Assembly (NCBI GenBank): GCA_963726085.1
Contig: CAVSAR010000001.1
Span: forward strand, 806,001-870,000
Direction: 5' to 3'
Length of the DNA stretch: 64,000 nucleotides
Source of the DNA: ZC4RG30 sp963726085
Lineage (GTDB): Bacteria > Pseudomonadota > Gammaproteobacteria > Steroidobacterales > Steroidobacteraceae
How positions within the stretch are numbered: the stretch's first letter is position 1; each line of letters starts with the position of its first letter. A program made the translations under genes and the position numbers. The notes under the pieces were generated by a model. The model saw only the letters and a program-made list of their open reading frames with translations, was not told where the DNA came from and made no database searches. Shown piece after piece: positions 8,983 to 17,754 of this stretch.

Positions 8983-9104
8983 GGCACTTGCGCATGGATT
9001 GCACAGTGACAGAGTATAGTGTGGGAGATCGTCGCATCCGCCGACAGCGGACTGACAGGTCGCCAAGTTTTGTCCTACGTCTCCTCATCAGCCCGGAGTG
9101 AATC

Positions 9105-9443
9105 ATGAAATCGAGCAAATTGATCATTGTCGCTGCCGCATCAGTGATGTGTTTGTCGTCCCAGGCATGGGCAGGTTCCAAGTCGCTGGGTTGCAAGCCG
9201 GTCGAGAATTCCGACCCGATTCATAAATACCAGTTCGAATTGACCAATGCGACCAAGGGCGAGGTGCCTGCCGGCGCCAACGTGACCATCAAGATCTCGC
9301 CGAAGAAAGTACAGGGCATCGATCCGAAAACCGTCGTTACGACCTTCCATGCCGTGCTGAAATCAGCGCTGGATATGAAGGGCACGGTGCAAGAGCCGGG
9401 CACGGGATTTGCCAAGTCCTGCACCGCGTCGGCCAAGTGGTAA
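9105..9443 (+). CDS. Small secreted protein of unknown function
   Basis: 112 residues with a clean signal peptide (KLIIVAAASVMCLSSQAWAG, cleavage near AWA-GS). The mature part has two cysteines (LGCKPVEN and KSCTASAKW) that could form one disulfide, and an alternating beta-type pattern (VTIKISPKKVQG). CCCGGAGTG stands before the ATG. I do not recognise the family. It sits alone between the PAP2 gene and tRNA-Arg. Confidence 0.7.
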   Translation: MKSSKLIIVAAASVMCLSSQAWAGSKSLGCKPVENSDPIHKYQFELTNATKGEVPAGANVTIKISPKKVQGIDPKTVVTTFHAVLKSALDMKGTVQEPGTGFAKSCTASAKW

Positions 9444-9549
9444 GTCGACCGGCGTAACCGCTGTCGATGACGGGGCCTCCTGCTGGCAGCGGCCGGCCGG
9501 AGGCGACTTCCCTCCCGTTTCGCAGTCACCGGCGACTTGAGGGGGAAGG

Positions 9550-9626
9550 TGGCGCGCCCGGAGAGATTCGAACTCCCGACCAACTGGTTCGAAGCCAGCT
9601 ACTCTATCCAACTGAGCTACGGGCGC
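9550..9626 (-). tRNA. tRNA-Arg (anticodon TCG)
   Basis: 77-base minus-strand cloverleaf. Acceptor GCGCCCG pairs with CGGGCGC, D-arm GCTC/GAGT, anticodon stem GCTGG/CCAGT with loop CTTCGAA, T-arm GGGAG/CTCTC with loop TTCGAAT, discriminator G and an encoded CCA. The anticodon TCG reads CGA (arginine). Confidence 0.97.
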
Positions 9627-9784
9627 CCTTCTGGGGTCACATGATCGCATGCCAGCCGGGCTGACAGCATCGCGACACCGCCAGGCAAACACCGGACCAA
9701 TCGCGCCGGGGTTGTGCATGGGCGCCGAGGCAGTAATATGGCGGCAATCGGACCCGGCGAACCGGGAATTACTGGGGTGAAATC

Positions 9785-10156
9785 ATGAACAAGGCTCTTG
9801 GTCTGCTCGTCCTCGCTGTGTGTCTGTCCACGGCCGCCTATGCCGAATGCCCGTATCCGCACAAGCCGGCAAAGCTGCCGGACGGCAATACGGCCACTAA
9901 AGATGAAATGATCGCGGCCAACAAGCTGGTCAAGCAGTACAACGTGGACATGACCGCGTACCTGGACTGCCTCAAGACCGAGTACGACGGAACCACAGCC
10001 AAGCTGCCGGCAGACGCGACAGAGGACCAGAAGAAGCAGCTGGCCACGGTCTATGCGCGCAAGAACGATGCGGCGGTGGATGAGCTGCAAACCATTGCGA
10101 CGCAATTCAACGAGCAGTTGCGTGTCTTCAAGGCCAAGACGCCGCCAGCGAAGTAA
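9785..10156 (+). CDS. Small secreted protein, first of a tandem pair
   Basis: 123 residues with signal peptide ending TAAYAEC. The mature protein starts EC and carries KPAKLPDGNTATKDEM, then a helical region (AANKLVKQYNVDMTAYLDCLK, QFNEQLRVFKAK). The next gene is a paralogue with the same blocks and the same leader sequence GGGGTGAAA before the ATG. Two mature cysteines could pair. Function unknown; the helical, charged nature resembles small periplasmic proteins. Confidence 0.72.
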   Translation: MNKALGLLVLAVCLSTAAYAECPYPHKPAKLPDGNTATKDEMIAANKLVKQYNVDMTAYLDCLKTEYDGTTAKLPADATEDQKKQLATVYARKNDAAVDELQTIATQFNEQLRVFKAKTPPAK

Positions 10157-10213
10157 GTCCTACTCGCCTGCAGGACTGACCTGCCACCCCCGGGGAAACC
10201 CCGGGGTGAAACC

Positions 10214-10648
10214 ATGATCAAGGCCCATGGCCTGTTCTTTTCCCTTGCGCTGCTTTGCACGGCAGCCTCCGCCGAGTGCATTTGTCCGCCGAAACCGGCC
10301 AGCCTGCCGGACGGGAATTGCGCTACACGCGATGACATGGTCGCGGCAAACAAGCTCATCAAGCAGTACAGCGCGGACATGACCGTGTATCTGGAGTGCC
10401 TCGTGCCCGAATTCCAGGAAGACAAGATGAAGCTATATGCCAACACCGCAGTCGGTGACTCATATGCACGCGCTTCACCAGCCGATCGGCTCAAGCTCTT
10501 GTCCAGCCTAAATTGCATTGGCGAATGCGAGCGACTGTCAACCGAGCTTATGCATAAGAACAATGCAGCAGTCGATGAAATGGAGGGCGTAGTCAGGCAG
10601 TTCAACGAGCAGCTACGTGCCTTCAACTCCAGGACTGCGCCGCAGTGA
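10214..10648 (+). CDS. Small secreted protein, second of a tandem pair
   Basis: 144 residues, paralogue of the preceding gene: signal peptide ending ASAEC, then KPASLPDGNCATRDDM, AANKLIKQYSADMTVYLECL and a shared C-terminal NNAAVDEM / QFNEQLRAF. It differs by an insert of about 20 residues (around 85-105) with two added cysteines (NCIGEC), and by an extra CIC near the mature N-terminus, so it may hold three disulfides. Codon use is slightly lower in GC than its neighbour. It arose by tandem duplication; role unknown. Confidence 0.72.
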   Translation: MIKAHGLFFSLALLCTAASAECICPPKPASLPDGNCATRDDMVAANKLIKQYSADMTVYLECLVPEFQEDKMKLYANTAVGDSYARASPADRLKLLSSLNCIGECERLSTELMHKNNAAVDEMEGVVRQFNEQLRAFNSRTAPQ

Positions 10649-10691
10649 GGCATCCCTTGACAGCCAGACTGATTGCCCGTCCGGGGCCGTC

Positions 10692-11894
10692 GTGCTGACG
10701 CCTACGGAAGCCGAAGCACTGATCGCGCAGAACCTTCCCGTCCTGCCAATCGAGTCGCTGCCGGTCGGCCACTGTGCCGGCGCGGTGCTGCGCGAGAACG
10801 TCTATGCCGAGCGCGACCAGCCACCCTTTGACCGGGTGGCTATGGATGGCATTGCGCTGTCCTCTGCCGCGGCCAGCGCGGGCAATGGGCGATTCCGCAT
10901 CCAGGGCACGCAGGCTGCCGGCGATCCGCCGCTGGCGCTGGCAGGTCCTGGCGACTGCATCGAGATCATGACCGGTGCGATGCTTCCTTCAGGGTGCGAT
11001 GCCGTGATTGCGACCGAGCGCATCACCATCGAACGCGGCGTTGCGCGCGTGGCTGCGGACGTGAAGGTCACGCCTGGACTCAACATTCACGCCCGGGCCA
11101 GCGACCAGCGCCAGGGCGCACTGCTGCTGGAAGCCGGCATGAAGCTTGAGGCTCCCGACGTGGCCACGGCGGCCGGCGCGGGCATGGCCAGGCTGCGGGT
11201 CAGCCAGCAACCGGCATTCATGGTGGTCTCCACGGGCAACGAGCTGGTGGAACCGGGTGAACCCATCCAGGACTGGCAGCTGCGAAGGTCAAACGCCTAC
11301 GCACTGTCGGCCGCGCTGCGGCGACGCGGCTTCGTGCGCGTGGCCGATGACCACCTGCCGGACGACGCCGCGGTGCTGCACGAGCGGCTCAAGCAGCACC
11401 TCGACACCTACGAGGTGCTGATCCTCTCCGGCGGCTTGTCCATGGGCAAGTTCGACCTGGTGCGCGCTGCGCTGGCGGGCTGCGGGGTACGCCAGGTGCT
11501 GCACCAGGTTGCGCAGCGCCCGGGCAAGCCGTTCTGGTTTGGCAGTGGTGCCGCAGGAAATGCCGTGTTCGCGCTGCCGGGCAATCCGGTTTCGACCCTG
11601 GTGTGCCTGGCGCGTTATGTGTTGCCCGCAGTGGATCGCGCCATGGGGAGCCGCAGCGAATCACCGGGGGAAAAGATCGCCCTGGCAGCCCCGGTCACCC
11701 TGGGGGTGGCCCTGACCGGTTTCCTGCCCGCGGCAGTGGAAACCGATGAGTGGGGGCGCCCCTGGGCGCGGACAGTGGCTCATAATGGCTCTGGCGGGTT
11801 CGCGGCGCTTGCCGGCACTGCAGGGTTTGTGGAATTGCCTCCCGGCCCCAATACATACCCCAAGGGTTTCGTGACCCGCCTGTATCGTTGGTAG
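10692..11894 (+). CDS. moeA: Molybdopterin molybdenumtransferase MoeA
   Basis: About 400 residues. MoeA inserts molybdate into adenylylated molybdopterin. Seen: PIESLPVGHCAGAVLREN, the MDGIA block (FDRVAMDGIALS), DCIEIMTGAMLPSGCDAVI, the central GNELVEPGE and SGGLSMGKFDLV, and FALPGNPVSTLV. GTG at 10692 is chosen because it gives the usual family length and leaves the secreted protein before it intact. First gene of a same-strand run moeA-moaA-moaC-mobA/moaD-moaE. Confidence 0.93.
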   Translation: MLTPTEAEALIAQNLPVLPIESLPVGHCAGAVLRENVYAERDQPPFDRVAMDGIALSSAAASAGNGRFRIQGTQAAGDPPLALAGPGDCIEIMTGAMLPSGCDAVIATERITIERGVARVAADVKVTPGLNIHARASDQRQGALLLEAGMKLEAPDVATAAGAGMARLRVSQQPAFMVVSTGNELVEPGEPIQDWQLRRSNAYALSAALRRRGFVRVADDHLPDDAAVLHERLKQHLDTYEVLILSGGLSMGKFDLVRAALAGCGVRQVLHQVAQRPGKPFWFGSGAAGNAVFALPGNPVSTLVCLARYVLPAVDRAMGSRSESPGEKIALAAPVTLGVALTGFLPAAVETDEWGRPWARTVAHNGSGGFAALAGTAGFVELPPGPNTYPKGFVTRLYRW

Positions 11895-11908
11895 CTTGGG
11901 TTCAACTT

Positions 11909-12949
11909 ATGGACACCGTCATTCCCCTTGACCGCACCCCGTTGGACCGCCTGTCGCGGCCGCTGCGTGACTTGCGCATCTCGGTCATGGATCGCTGCAA
12001 CTTTCGCTGCCCCTACTGCATGCCGCGCGAGCGCTTCCACGAGCACTACGCTTTCCTCAAGACCGCCGAGCGCCTGTCCTTCGAGGAGATCATCCGCCTG
12101 ACGCGACTGTTCGTGCCCATGGGCGTGCGCAAGCTGCGCATCACCGGCGGGGAGCCGCTGCTGCGGGTGAACCTGCCGGACCTGATTGCCGACCTCAACG
12201 GCATCCCCGGGATTGAAGACATCGCCATGACCACCAATGGGGTATTGCTGGCCAAGCACGCCTATGAACTCAAGGCCGCGGGCCTGGAACGGGTCACCGT
12301 GAGCCTCGACAGCCTGGATCAGGACACCTTCGCCAAGATGAACGGCGGCTTTGGTCGAGTCAGCGAAGTGCTCGAGGGCATCCAGCACGCCTGCGAGGCG
12401 GGCTTAGGACCGATCAAGATCAATGCGGTCATCCAGCGCGGCGTCAATGAGGAAGGCGCGCTGGACCTGGTCGAACAGTTCCGCGGCACGGGCGTCACGG
12501 TCAGGTTCATCGAGTACATGGACGTGGGCAATCGCAACGACTGGCGCGAACAGCTGGTGGTGCCGTCGCGCGACCTGCAGGCGCGCATCCAGGCGCGCTG
12601 GCCGCTGCGCGCCGTGCGCCCCGACTATGTGGGCGAGGTGGCGCGCCGCTACGCCTTCGAAGACGGACAGGGCGAAGTGGGCTTCATCTCGTCGGTCACG
12701 CAGCCGTTCTGCGGCGCCTGTTCGCGCGCGCGACTGTCCTCGGATGGCTCGTTTTACACCTGCCTGTTCGCCCAGACGGGCACCGACCTGCGCGCACCGC
12801 TGCGCGCCGGCGTCGATGACGCCGAGATGACTCGCATCATCCGCGGGGTCTGGGGCGCGCGCGAGGACCACTACAGCGAACAGCGCATGGTCCTGCGGCA
12901 GCGTGCCGGCGCGGCCCCGAAAGTCGAAATGAACTACATAGGCGGATGA
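11909..12949 (+). CDS. moaA: GTP 3',8-cyclase MoaA
   Basis: 346 residues. Radical-SAM enzyme that starts molybdopterin synthesis by converting GTP to 3',8-cH2GTP. Seen: the N-terminal cluster motif CNFRCPYC (CxxxCxxC), ITGGEPLLR, and the C-terminal second cluster CGACSRARLSSDG...C. The chain ends in Gly-Gly, which in this family reaches the active site. The ATG at 11909 is used; earlier in-frame codons extend into moeA. Confidence 0.97.
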   Translation: MDTVIPLDRTPLDRLSRPLRDLRISVMDRCNFRCPYCMPRERFHEHYAFLKTAERLSFEEIIRLTRLFVPMGVRKLRITGGEPLLRVNLPDLIADLNGIPGIEDIAMTTNGVLLAKHAYELKAAGLERVTVSLDSLDQDTFAKMNGGFGRVSEVLEGIQHACEAGLGPIKINAVIQRGVNEEGALDLVEQFRGTGVTVRFIEYMDVGNRNDWREQLVVPSRDLQARIQARWPLRAVRPDYVGEVARRYAFEDGQGEVGFISSVTQPFCGACSRARLSSDGSFYTCLFAQTGTDLRAPLRAGVDDAEMTRIIRGVWGAREDHYSEQRMVLRQRAGAAPKVEMNYIGG

Positions 12950-12977
12950 TTGAAGAGCCGCGACACGCAAGTCACGG

Positions 12978-13451
12978 TTGACGCACCTGGACGCCGCCAA
13001 TCGTCCCACCATGGTCGACGTGGGCGGCAAGGAAGTCACGCGCCGGGTCGCCAGTGCCGAGGCGCAAATCAAGCTACCGGCCGACGTGGCGCGCGCCTTG
13101 AAGCGCACTGGCCACCGCACCAAGAAGGGCCCGATATTCGACACCGCCATTATCGCCGGCGTGCTGGCGACCAAGCGCACGCACGAACTGATCCCCTTCT
13201 GCCACCCGCTGCCGTTGCAGGGCGTGAACATTGACATCCGCACGCGCCCCGGCGGTCTGGTCGTGACCTGCACGGTGAGCGTGGAACATCGCACCGGCGT
13301 GGAAATGGAAGCCCTTACCGGGGCCAGCATCGCCGCGCTGACCATCTACGACATGTGCAAGGCGCTGTCGCACGACATACAGATCGGCCCGGTGCGGCTG
13401 ATGGGCAAGTCCGGCGGCACGCGTACCTTCAGGCGCAAGGCCCGCGCATGA
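12978..13451 (+). CDS. moaC: Cyclic pyranopterin monophosphate synthase MoaC
   Basis: 157 residues. Partner of MoaA; rearranges 3',8-cH2GTP to cPMP. Seen: LTHLDAANRPTMVDVGGKEVTRR at the N-terminus, HRTKKGPIFDTA, the IPFCHPLPL metal/substrate motif, VEMEALTGAS and MCKALSHDI. The only start in frame is TTG at 12978; an in-frame stop lies just upstream. The TTG codes the position that is Leu in homologues starting slightly earlier, so the start may be damaged. Its stop overlaps mobA as ATGA. Confidence 0.95.
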   Translation: MTHLDAANRPTMVDVGGKEVTRRVASAEAQIKLPADVARALKRTGHRTKKGPIFDTAIIAGVLATKRTHELIPFCHPLPLQGVNIDIRTRPGGLVVTCTVSVEHRTGVEMEALTGASIAALTIYDMCKALSHDIQIGPVRLMGKSGGTRTFRRKARA

Positions 13452-14279
13452 GCGCACCGCTGCTGGGCCTGGTGCTGTCGGGTGGCCGCAGTGCGCGCAT
13501 GGGCAGCGACAAGGCGGCCATCGCGCTATGGCGACCGGACGCAACTGGATCGCGCCATGGACCTGCTGCGCGCAGCCACCTGCCAGGCGTTCGTATCCGT
13601 GCGCGCCGACCAGGCAGCCGATCCGCTGCGCAGGAAATATCCACAGATCGTCGATGGCGGTGACATCGCGGGCCCGGCGGCCGGACTCCGCGCAGCCCAG
13701 CTGGCGCGTCCCGACGCGGCGTGGCTGGTCGTGGCCTGTGACCTGCCGCACCTGACCGCGGCGACCATCCACCACCTGGTGTCGCACCGGGACCCAGCCA
13801 GGATCGCCACCGCGTACCGCAGCAGCCGCGACGGCCTGCCGGAACCCCTGTGCGCAATCTACGAACCGGCCGCGGGCGCGGCGCTGCAGGCCTTCCTGGC
13901 CACCGGACGCGACTGCCCGCGCAAGTTCCTGATCAATTCCGATACGCTGCTGCTTGCCCAACCCGACCCACAGGCCCTGGAAAACGTGAACACACCCGAC
14001 GAGCTTGCCAGCGCGCGTGCGCGCGTGGACGCCGCACCCCGCGAGATCCGCGTGCAGTACTACGCGCTGCTGCGCGAACAGGCCGGGCGTCGCGATGAAT
14101 CCGTGGTCACCGCCGCCGGCACTCCCGGGGAGCTGTTCCGCGAGCTGTCGAACCGGCACCACTTCACGCTGTTGCCGGAGATGCTCAAGGTCGCGGTCAA
14201 TGCGGAGTTTCGCGACTGGACCCATCCGCTGGCCAGTGGCGACGTCGTGGTGTTCATTCCACCGGTGGCCGGCGGATGA
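13448..14279 (+). CDS. MobA-MoaD fusion: Mo-cofactor guanylyltransferase plus molybdopterin synthase small subunit (frameshifted)
   Basis: MobA part: LVLSGGRSARMGSDKAAI at the N-terminus, then after a frame change near 13527 YGDRTQLDRAMDLL, VVACDLPHL and ENVNTPDEL. It attaches GMP to Mo-molybdopterin. Without any stop it continues into a MoaD domain (VQYYALLREQAGR, VNAEFRDWTHPL) ending FIPPVAGG; the terminal Gly-Gly is the thiocarboxylate site MoaD needs. Span is one base over a multiple of three, so one extra base near 13527 explains the break. The start overlaps moaC and the stop overlaps moaE (ATGA). Whether the fusion is real or a missing stop is open. Confidence 0.88.
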
Positions 14280-14755
14280 ACCGCTTCAGGTTCAGCCACA
14301 CGCCGGTGGATGGCGTGCCGCTGCGCGAGGAGCTGCTGCATCCGTCCTGCGGTGGCTTCGCCGCGTTTGAAGGCTGGGTGCGTGACCACAACGAGGGCCA
14401 GGCCGTCACGCGACTGGAGTACGAGGCCTTCGAGCAGCTGGGACTGCGCGAGGGCGAGAAGATCATCGCCGAGGCCTGCGAGCGCTTTGGCGTTACCCAC
14501 GCGCTGTGCGTGCACCGGCTGGGCAGCCTGGGCCTCAAGGAAGTGGCCGTCTGGGTGGGCGTTGCCGCTGCCCATCGCGATGAGGCGTTCCGGGCGTGCC
14601 GCTACATCATCGATGAGGTCAAGCACCGCGTGCCCATCTGGAAGAAGGAACACTACGCTTCCGGGGATTCCGGCTGGGTCAACTGCGAGCGCTGCGCCGC
14701 GCCGCCAGCGCATGACCATGTCCATGAACACGGTCACGCGCACGCCCACGACTGA
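14276..14755 (+). CDS. moaE: Molybdopterin synthase large subunit MoaE with His-rich tail
   Basis: 159 residues. With thiocarboxylated MoaD it converts cPMP to molybdopterin. Seen: FAAFEGWVRDHNEGQAV, LEYEAFEQLG, HRLGSLGLKEVAV, and VKHRVPIWKKEHY with the catalytic lysines. The last 20 or so residues (CERC then repeated HxH up to the end) form a Cys/His-rich tail not found in E. coli MoaE, likely metal binding. Start overlaps the upstream stop. Last gene of the operon; proA converges on it with a 3-base gap. Confidence 0.96.
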   Translation: MNRFRFSHTPVDGVPLREELLHPSCGGFAAFEGWVRDHNEGQAVTRLEYEAFEQLGLREGEKIIAEACERFGVTHALCVHRLGSLGLKEVAVWVGVAAAHRDEAFRACRYIIDEVKHRVPIWKKEHYASGDSGWVNCERCAAPPAHDHVHEHGHAHAHD

Positions 14756-14758
14756 TTG

Positions 14759-16003
14759 TCAGCCGGGGCGGACCTGGCCCGAGCCGCGCACCACGTATTT
14801 GTAGCTGGTCAGCTGCTCCACGCCCACCGGCCCGCGCGCATGGAAGCGGTCGGTGGAAATCCCGATTTCGGCGCCCATGCCGAATTCCCCGCCATCGGCG
14901 AACTGCGTCGACGCGTTGTGCAGGACAATCGCGCTGTCCACCTCGCGCAGGAAGCGTTCCGCGGTGGCGGCGTTGGCCGTGACGATGGATTCGGTGTGCG
15001 CGGATCCATAGCGGGCAATGTGCTCGATGGCCCCGGCCACCCCGTCAACCACGCGCACCGACATGATGGCGTCCAGGTATTCGGTGTGCCAGTCCTGCTC
15101 GGTGGCCGGCTTGACCCGCGCATCGGCTCTCTGGGCCGCCGCGTCGCCGCGCAGTTCGCAGCCGCCGTCGGCCAGCGCGGCCAGCAGCCCCGGCAGCACC
15201 TGCGGTGCGCAAGCTTTATCCACCAGCAGCGTTTCGGCCGCGCCACAGACGCCAGTGCGGCGCAGCTTGGCGTTGACCACCACCCGGATGGCCATGTCCA
15301 GGTCAGCATCCTTGTCGACGTAGACGTGGCACAAGCCTTCCAGGTGCCCGATCACCGGCACGCGCGCTTCGGCCTGCACGCGCTCCACCAGGCTGCGGCC
15401 GCCCCGCGGCACGATCACGTTGATGGTGCGGTCCAGGCCACTGAGCATCATGCCCACCGCGGCCCGGTCGGCGGTGGGCACCAGCTGGATGGCCGCTTCG
15501 GGCAGGCCGGCAGCCGTGAGCCCTGCCACCAGGCAGTCGTGGATGGCGGCACTGCTCAATCGGCTCTCCGACCCGCCGCGCAGGATCACCGGATTGGCGG
15601 ACTTCAGGCACAGGGCACCGGCGTCGGCAGTCACGTTGGGACGGCTCTCGTAGATGATGCCGATGACACCCAGCGGCACGCGCACGCGCTGTATCCGCAG
15701 GCCGTTGGGGCGGGTCCATTCGGCGATGACGGTGCCGACCGGATCGGCCAGCGCAACGATGTCCTCGATGCCGCGCGCCATGGCCTCCACGCGACTGTCA
15801 TTGAGCTGCAGGCGGTCCAGCAGCGCGGCACTGAGGTTGCGCGCACGTGCCGCCTCCATATCGCGCAGGTTGGCCGCCAGTATCACGGAGCTGGTGGCCC
15901 GGATCCGGGCGGCAGCGGCAGCAAGCGCAGCGTTGCGCTGCTGGCTGGAGGACTGCGCCAGCACCGCGCGACAACCCGCAGCCGCATGGCCCAGCTGCGC
16001 CAT
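14759..16003 (-). CDS. proA: Glutamate-5-semialdehyde dehydrogenase ProA
   Basis: 414 residues. NADPH-dependent reduction of gamma-glutamyl phosphate in proline synthesis. Seen: NLRDMEAARARNLSAALLDRL, VPLGVIGIIYESRPNVT, LRGGSES, VPRGGRSLVE, the catalytic cysteine in RTGVCGAAETLLV, and HARGPVGVEQLTSYKY at the C-terminus. ATG at 16003 aligns with the start of E. coli ProA and gives the usual length. An ATG overlapping the proB stop (16051-16053) is in another frame, so a small lost frame at the N-terminus is possible. Second gene of proBA. Confidence 0.95.
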   Translation of the reverse strand: MAQLGHAAAGCRAVLAQSSSQQRNAALAAAAARIRATSSVILAANLRDMEAARARNLSAALLDRLQLNDSRVEAMARGIEDIVALADPVGTVIAEWTRPNGLRIQRVRVPLGVIGIIYESRPNVTADAGALCLKSANPVILRGGSESRLSSAAIHDCLVAGLTAAGLPEAAIQLVPTADRAAVGMMLSGLDRTINVIVPRGGRSLVERVQAEARVPVIGHLEGLCHVYVDKDADLDMAIRVVVNAKLRRTGVCGAAETLLVDKACAPQVLPGLLAALADGGCELRGDAAAQRADARVKPATEQDWHTEYLDAIMSVRVVDGVAGAIEHIARYGSAHTESIVTANAATAERFLREVDSAIVLHNASTQFADGGEFGMGAEIGISTDRFHARGPVGVEQLTSYKYVVRGSGQVRPG

Positions 16004-16049
16004 CACCCGCGCCAGGTCACCGTCACTTGCCAGGGCTGCTGCGAAGTAC

Positions 16050-17211
16050 TCATGTCCCCGCCTCGCCTGTCTCACCTGCAGTGGCCGCGAGCAGCACCAG
16101 GTCGTCGCGGTGGATGATTTCATCCCGGCCGCGAAAGCCCAGCAACGGCTCGAACTCGCTGCTGCGCCGCCCCATGATACGCAGCACATCCGCCGCGGAG
16201 TAGGCGCACAGGCCGCGTGCCAGCGTCTCGCCCTGCGCACTCTCCACGTTGACCGCATCACCGCGCTCGAAACCGCCCAGCGCCGCCACCACCCCCGCCG
16301 GCAACAGGCTGCGGCCGCGCCGCAGTGCCGCGACGGCGCCGGCGTCGATGCGCAGCGTGCCGGCCGGCTTGAGGACGCCGACGATCCACTGCTTGCGCGC
16401 CGCGATGGGCGTGGCGGTGGGCACGAACCAGGTGCAGCGGGCGCCGGCCTCGATGCGCTTGAGCGGATGCTTGTGGTTGCCCGGGGCGATGCACATGTGA
16501 CAGCCGGCAGCCACGGCGATCCGGGCCGCGGCAATCTTGGTGGCCATGCCGCCGGACCCGAGCGCCGATGCCGAGCCACCGGCCATCGCCTCGATCTGCG
16601 GGGTGATGCTGCGCACCTCGGCCAGGAACTGCGCCGATGGATCGCGGTTGGGATCCGCGGAGTAAAGCCCGTCCACGTCCGACAGCAGCACCAGGCAATC
16701 AGCGCTGGCCATCTGCGCCACGCGCGCGGCCAGCCGGTCGTTGTCCCCGTAGCGGATCTCGCTGGTGGCCACCGTGTCGTTTTCATTGATGACCGGAATG
16801 CGCACCCAGCTCCAGCAGCGCGTTGAGCGTGGCGCGTGCATTGAGGTAGCGCCGGCGCTGCTCGCTGTCCTCGCAGCGTCAGCAGCACCTGGGCGACGGT
16901 GATCTCGTCGTCCTCGAGCAATTCCTTGTAGGCATGCGCCAAGCCGGATCTGGCCCACCGCCGCGGCCGCCTGCTTATGTTCCAGCGGCAGCGACCCCAT
17001 CGGGCAGGCGCAGCTGACGCCTGCCCAGGGCAATGGCCCCGGATGACACGAGGATGACCTGCTGGCCCCGGCGGCGCAGTCGCCGCAGGTCCTCGACCAG
17101 GGTCTCCAGCCAGGCGCGATTGAGGCGCCCGGACTGCTGGTCGACCAGCAGCGCCGAGCCGACCTTGACCACGATGCGGCGCGCCGCTGTCAGTGGCGTA
17201 CCGATCGGCAC
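16050..17211 (-). CDS. proB: Glutamate 5-kinase ProB (multiply frameshifted)
   Basis: First step of proline synthesis: ATP-dependent phosphorylation of glutamate. The parts are all present but in three frames: RRIVVKVGSALLV ... VSSGAIALG (17211 to about 16990), then EHKQAAAAVGQIRL, then AHAYKELLEDDEITVAQVLLTL (about 16940-16870), then IPVINENDTVATSEIRYGDNDRLAARVA to the end, which includes GSGGMATKIAAARIA and a C-terminal PUA domain (about 16400-16100). At least three single-base shifts lie in 16800-17000. Sequence between shifts is fully conserved, so error is likelier than decay; if real, the strain would need proline. GTG at 17209-17211 is the probable start. Confidence 0.88.
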
Positions 17212-17337
17212 GCCCTGGACTTCACGCGCGCATTGTACGCGCAACTATAGCAGCCGGTCGCCGTTGCCCCGGCCCTGTCACCCGACCTAATATCCCAGTG
17301 CGCGGCAACCACTGTGGCGTGAGACAGGGAGCAGTCC

Positions 17338-17664
17338 GTGGCAGAGATTACGAACCGGTCAAGGGCCAGTGGTACGAGAACGTTGAAGAGGACGAGAGCT
17401 TTCGCGTGCTGTCCGTGGACGAGGACGCCGAGTTGGTCGAGATCGAATACCTGGATGGCGACATCGAGGAAATGGACCTCGACACCTGGCACGAAATGGA
17501 CCTGGAGAAGATCGAGGAGCCCGAGGGCTGGGCCGGCCAAGCGAAGACGAGGATGAGGACGAGGACGAGGAAGAAGACGAGGACGAGGACGAGGACGACG
17601 ACTGGGACGATGATGACGAGGACGAGGACGACCTCGATGAGGAAGATGACGAGGACGGTTATAG
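17338..17664 (+). CDS. Small acidic protein, DUF6763-like (frameshifted)
   Basis: About 107 residues. GTG at 17338 has AGGGAG upstream. After VAEI the frame shifts to DYEPVKGQWYENVEEDESFRVLSVDEDAELVEIEYLDGDIEEMDLDTW, a compact beta domain typical of a small gammaproteobacterial family I recall as DUF6763. A second shift near 17540 leads to a tail of about 40 Asp/Glu residues with a single Trp, ending near DGY. Function unknown. It lies between proB (divergent) and htpX. Confidence 0.68.
17545..17655 (+). repeat. GAC/GAG purine-rich low-complexity tract
   Basis: About 110 bases of GAC, GAG and GAT triplets encoding the Asp/Glu tail of the DUF6763-like protein. It resembles a coding microsatellite and may vary in length by slippage between strains. 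Confidence 0.8.
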
Positions 17665-17679
17665 GGCCGAGGCACTCAA

Positions 17680-17711
17680 GGGGGCGCCCGAGCCTCTGAA
17701 ATGGCGCCCCC
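17680..17711 (+). terminator. GC-rich hairpin between the acidic-protein gene and htpX
   Basis: Perfect 9-base arms GGGGGCGCC (17680-17688) and GGCGCCCCC (17703-17711) with a 14-base loop. There is no T-run after it in either direction, so a factor-independent terminator is only possible; it may stabilise or attenuate the transcript. Confidence 0.35.
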
Positions 17712-17754
17712 GGGCCCCAATATCCGGTTCCTGGGCTCAATGCTGGACACATCG

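Noticed and set aside
8988..9020. Promoter before the 112-residue secreted protein (TTGCGC or TTGCAC with TATAGT)
   Set aside because: Spacings are 21 and 10 bases; neither is usable. TATAGT alone is not enough.
6569..14755. Molybdate transporter genes near the ModF-like ATPase
   Set aside because: No ModA binding protein, ModB permease or ModE-type regulator is visible; the link to molybdenum rests on similarity and distance only.
14756..16117. 453-codon plus-strand frame opposite proA
   Set aside because: Shadow of proA; composition is unlike a real protein.
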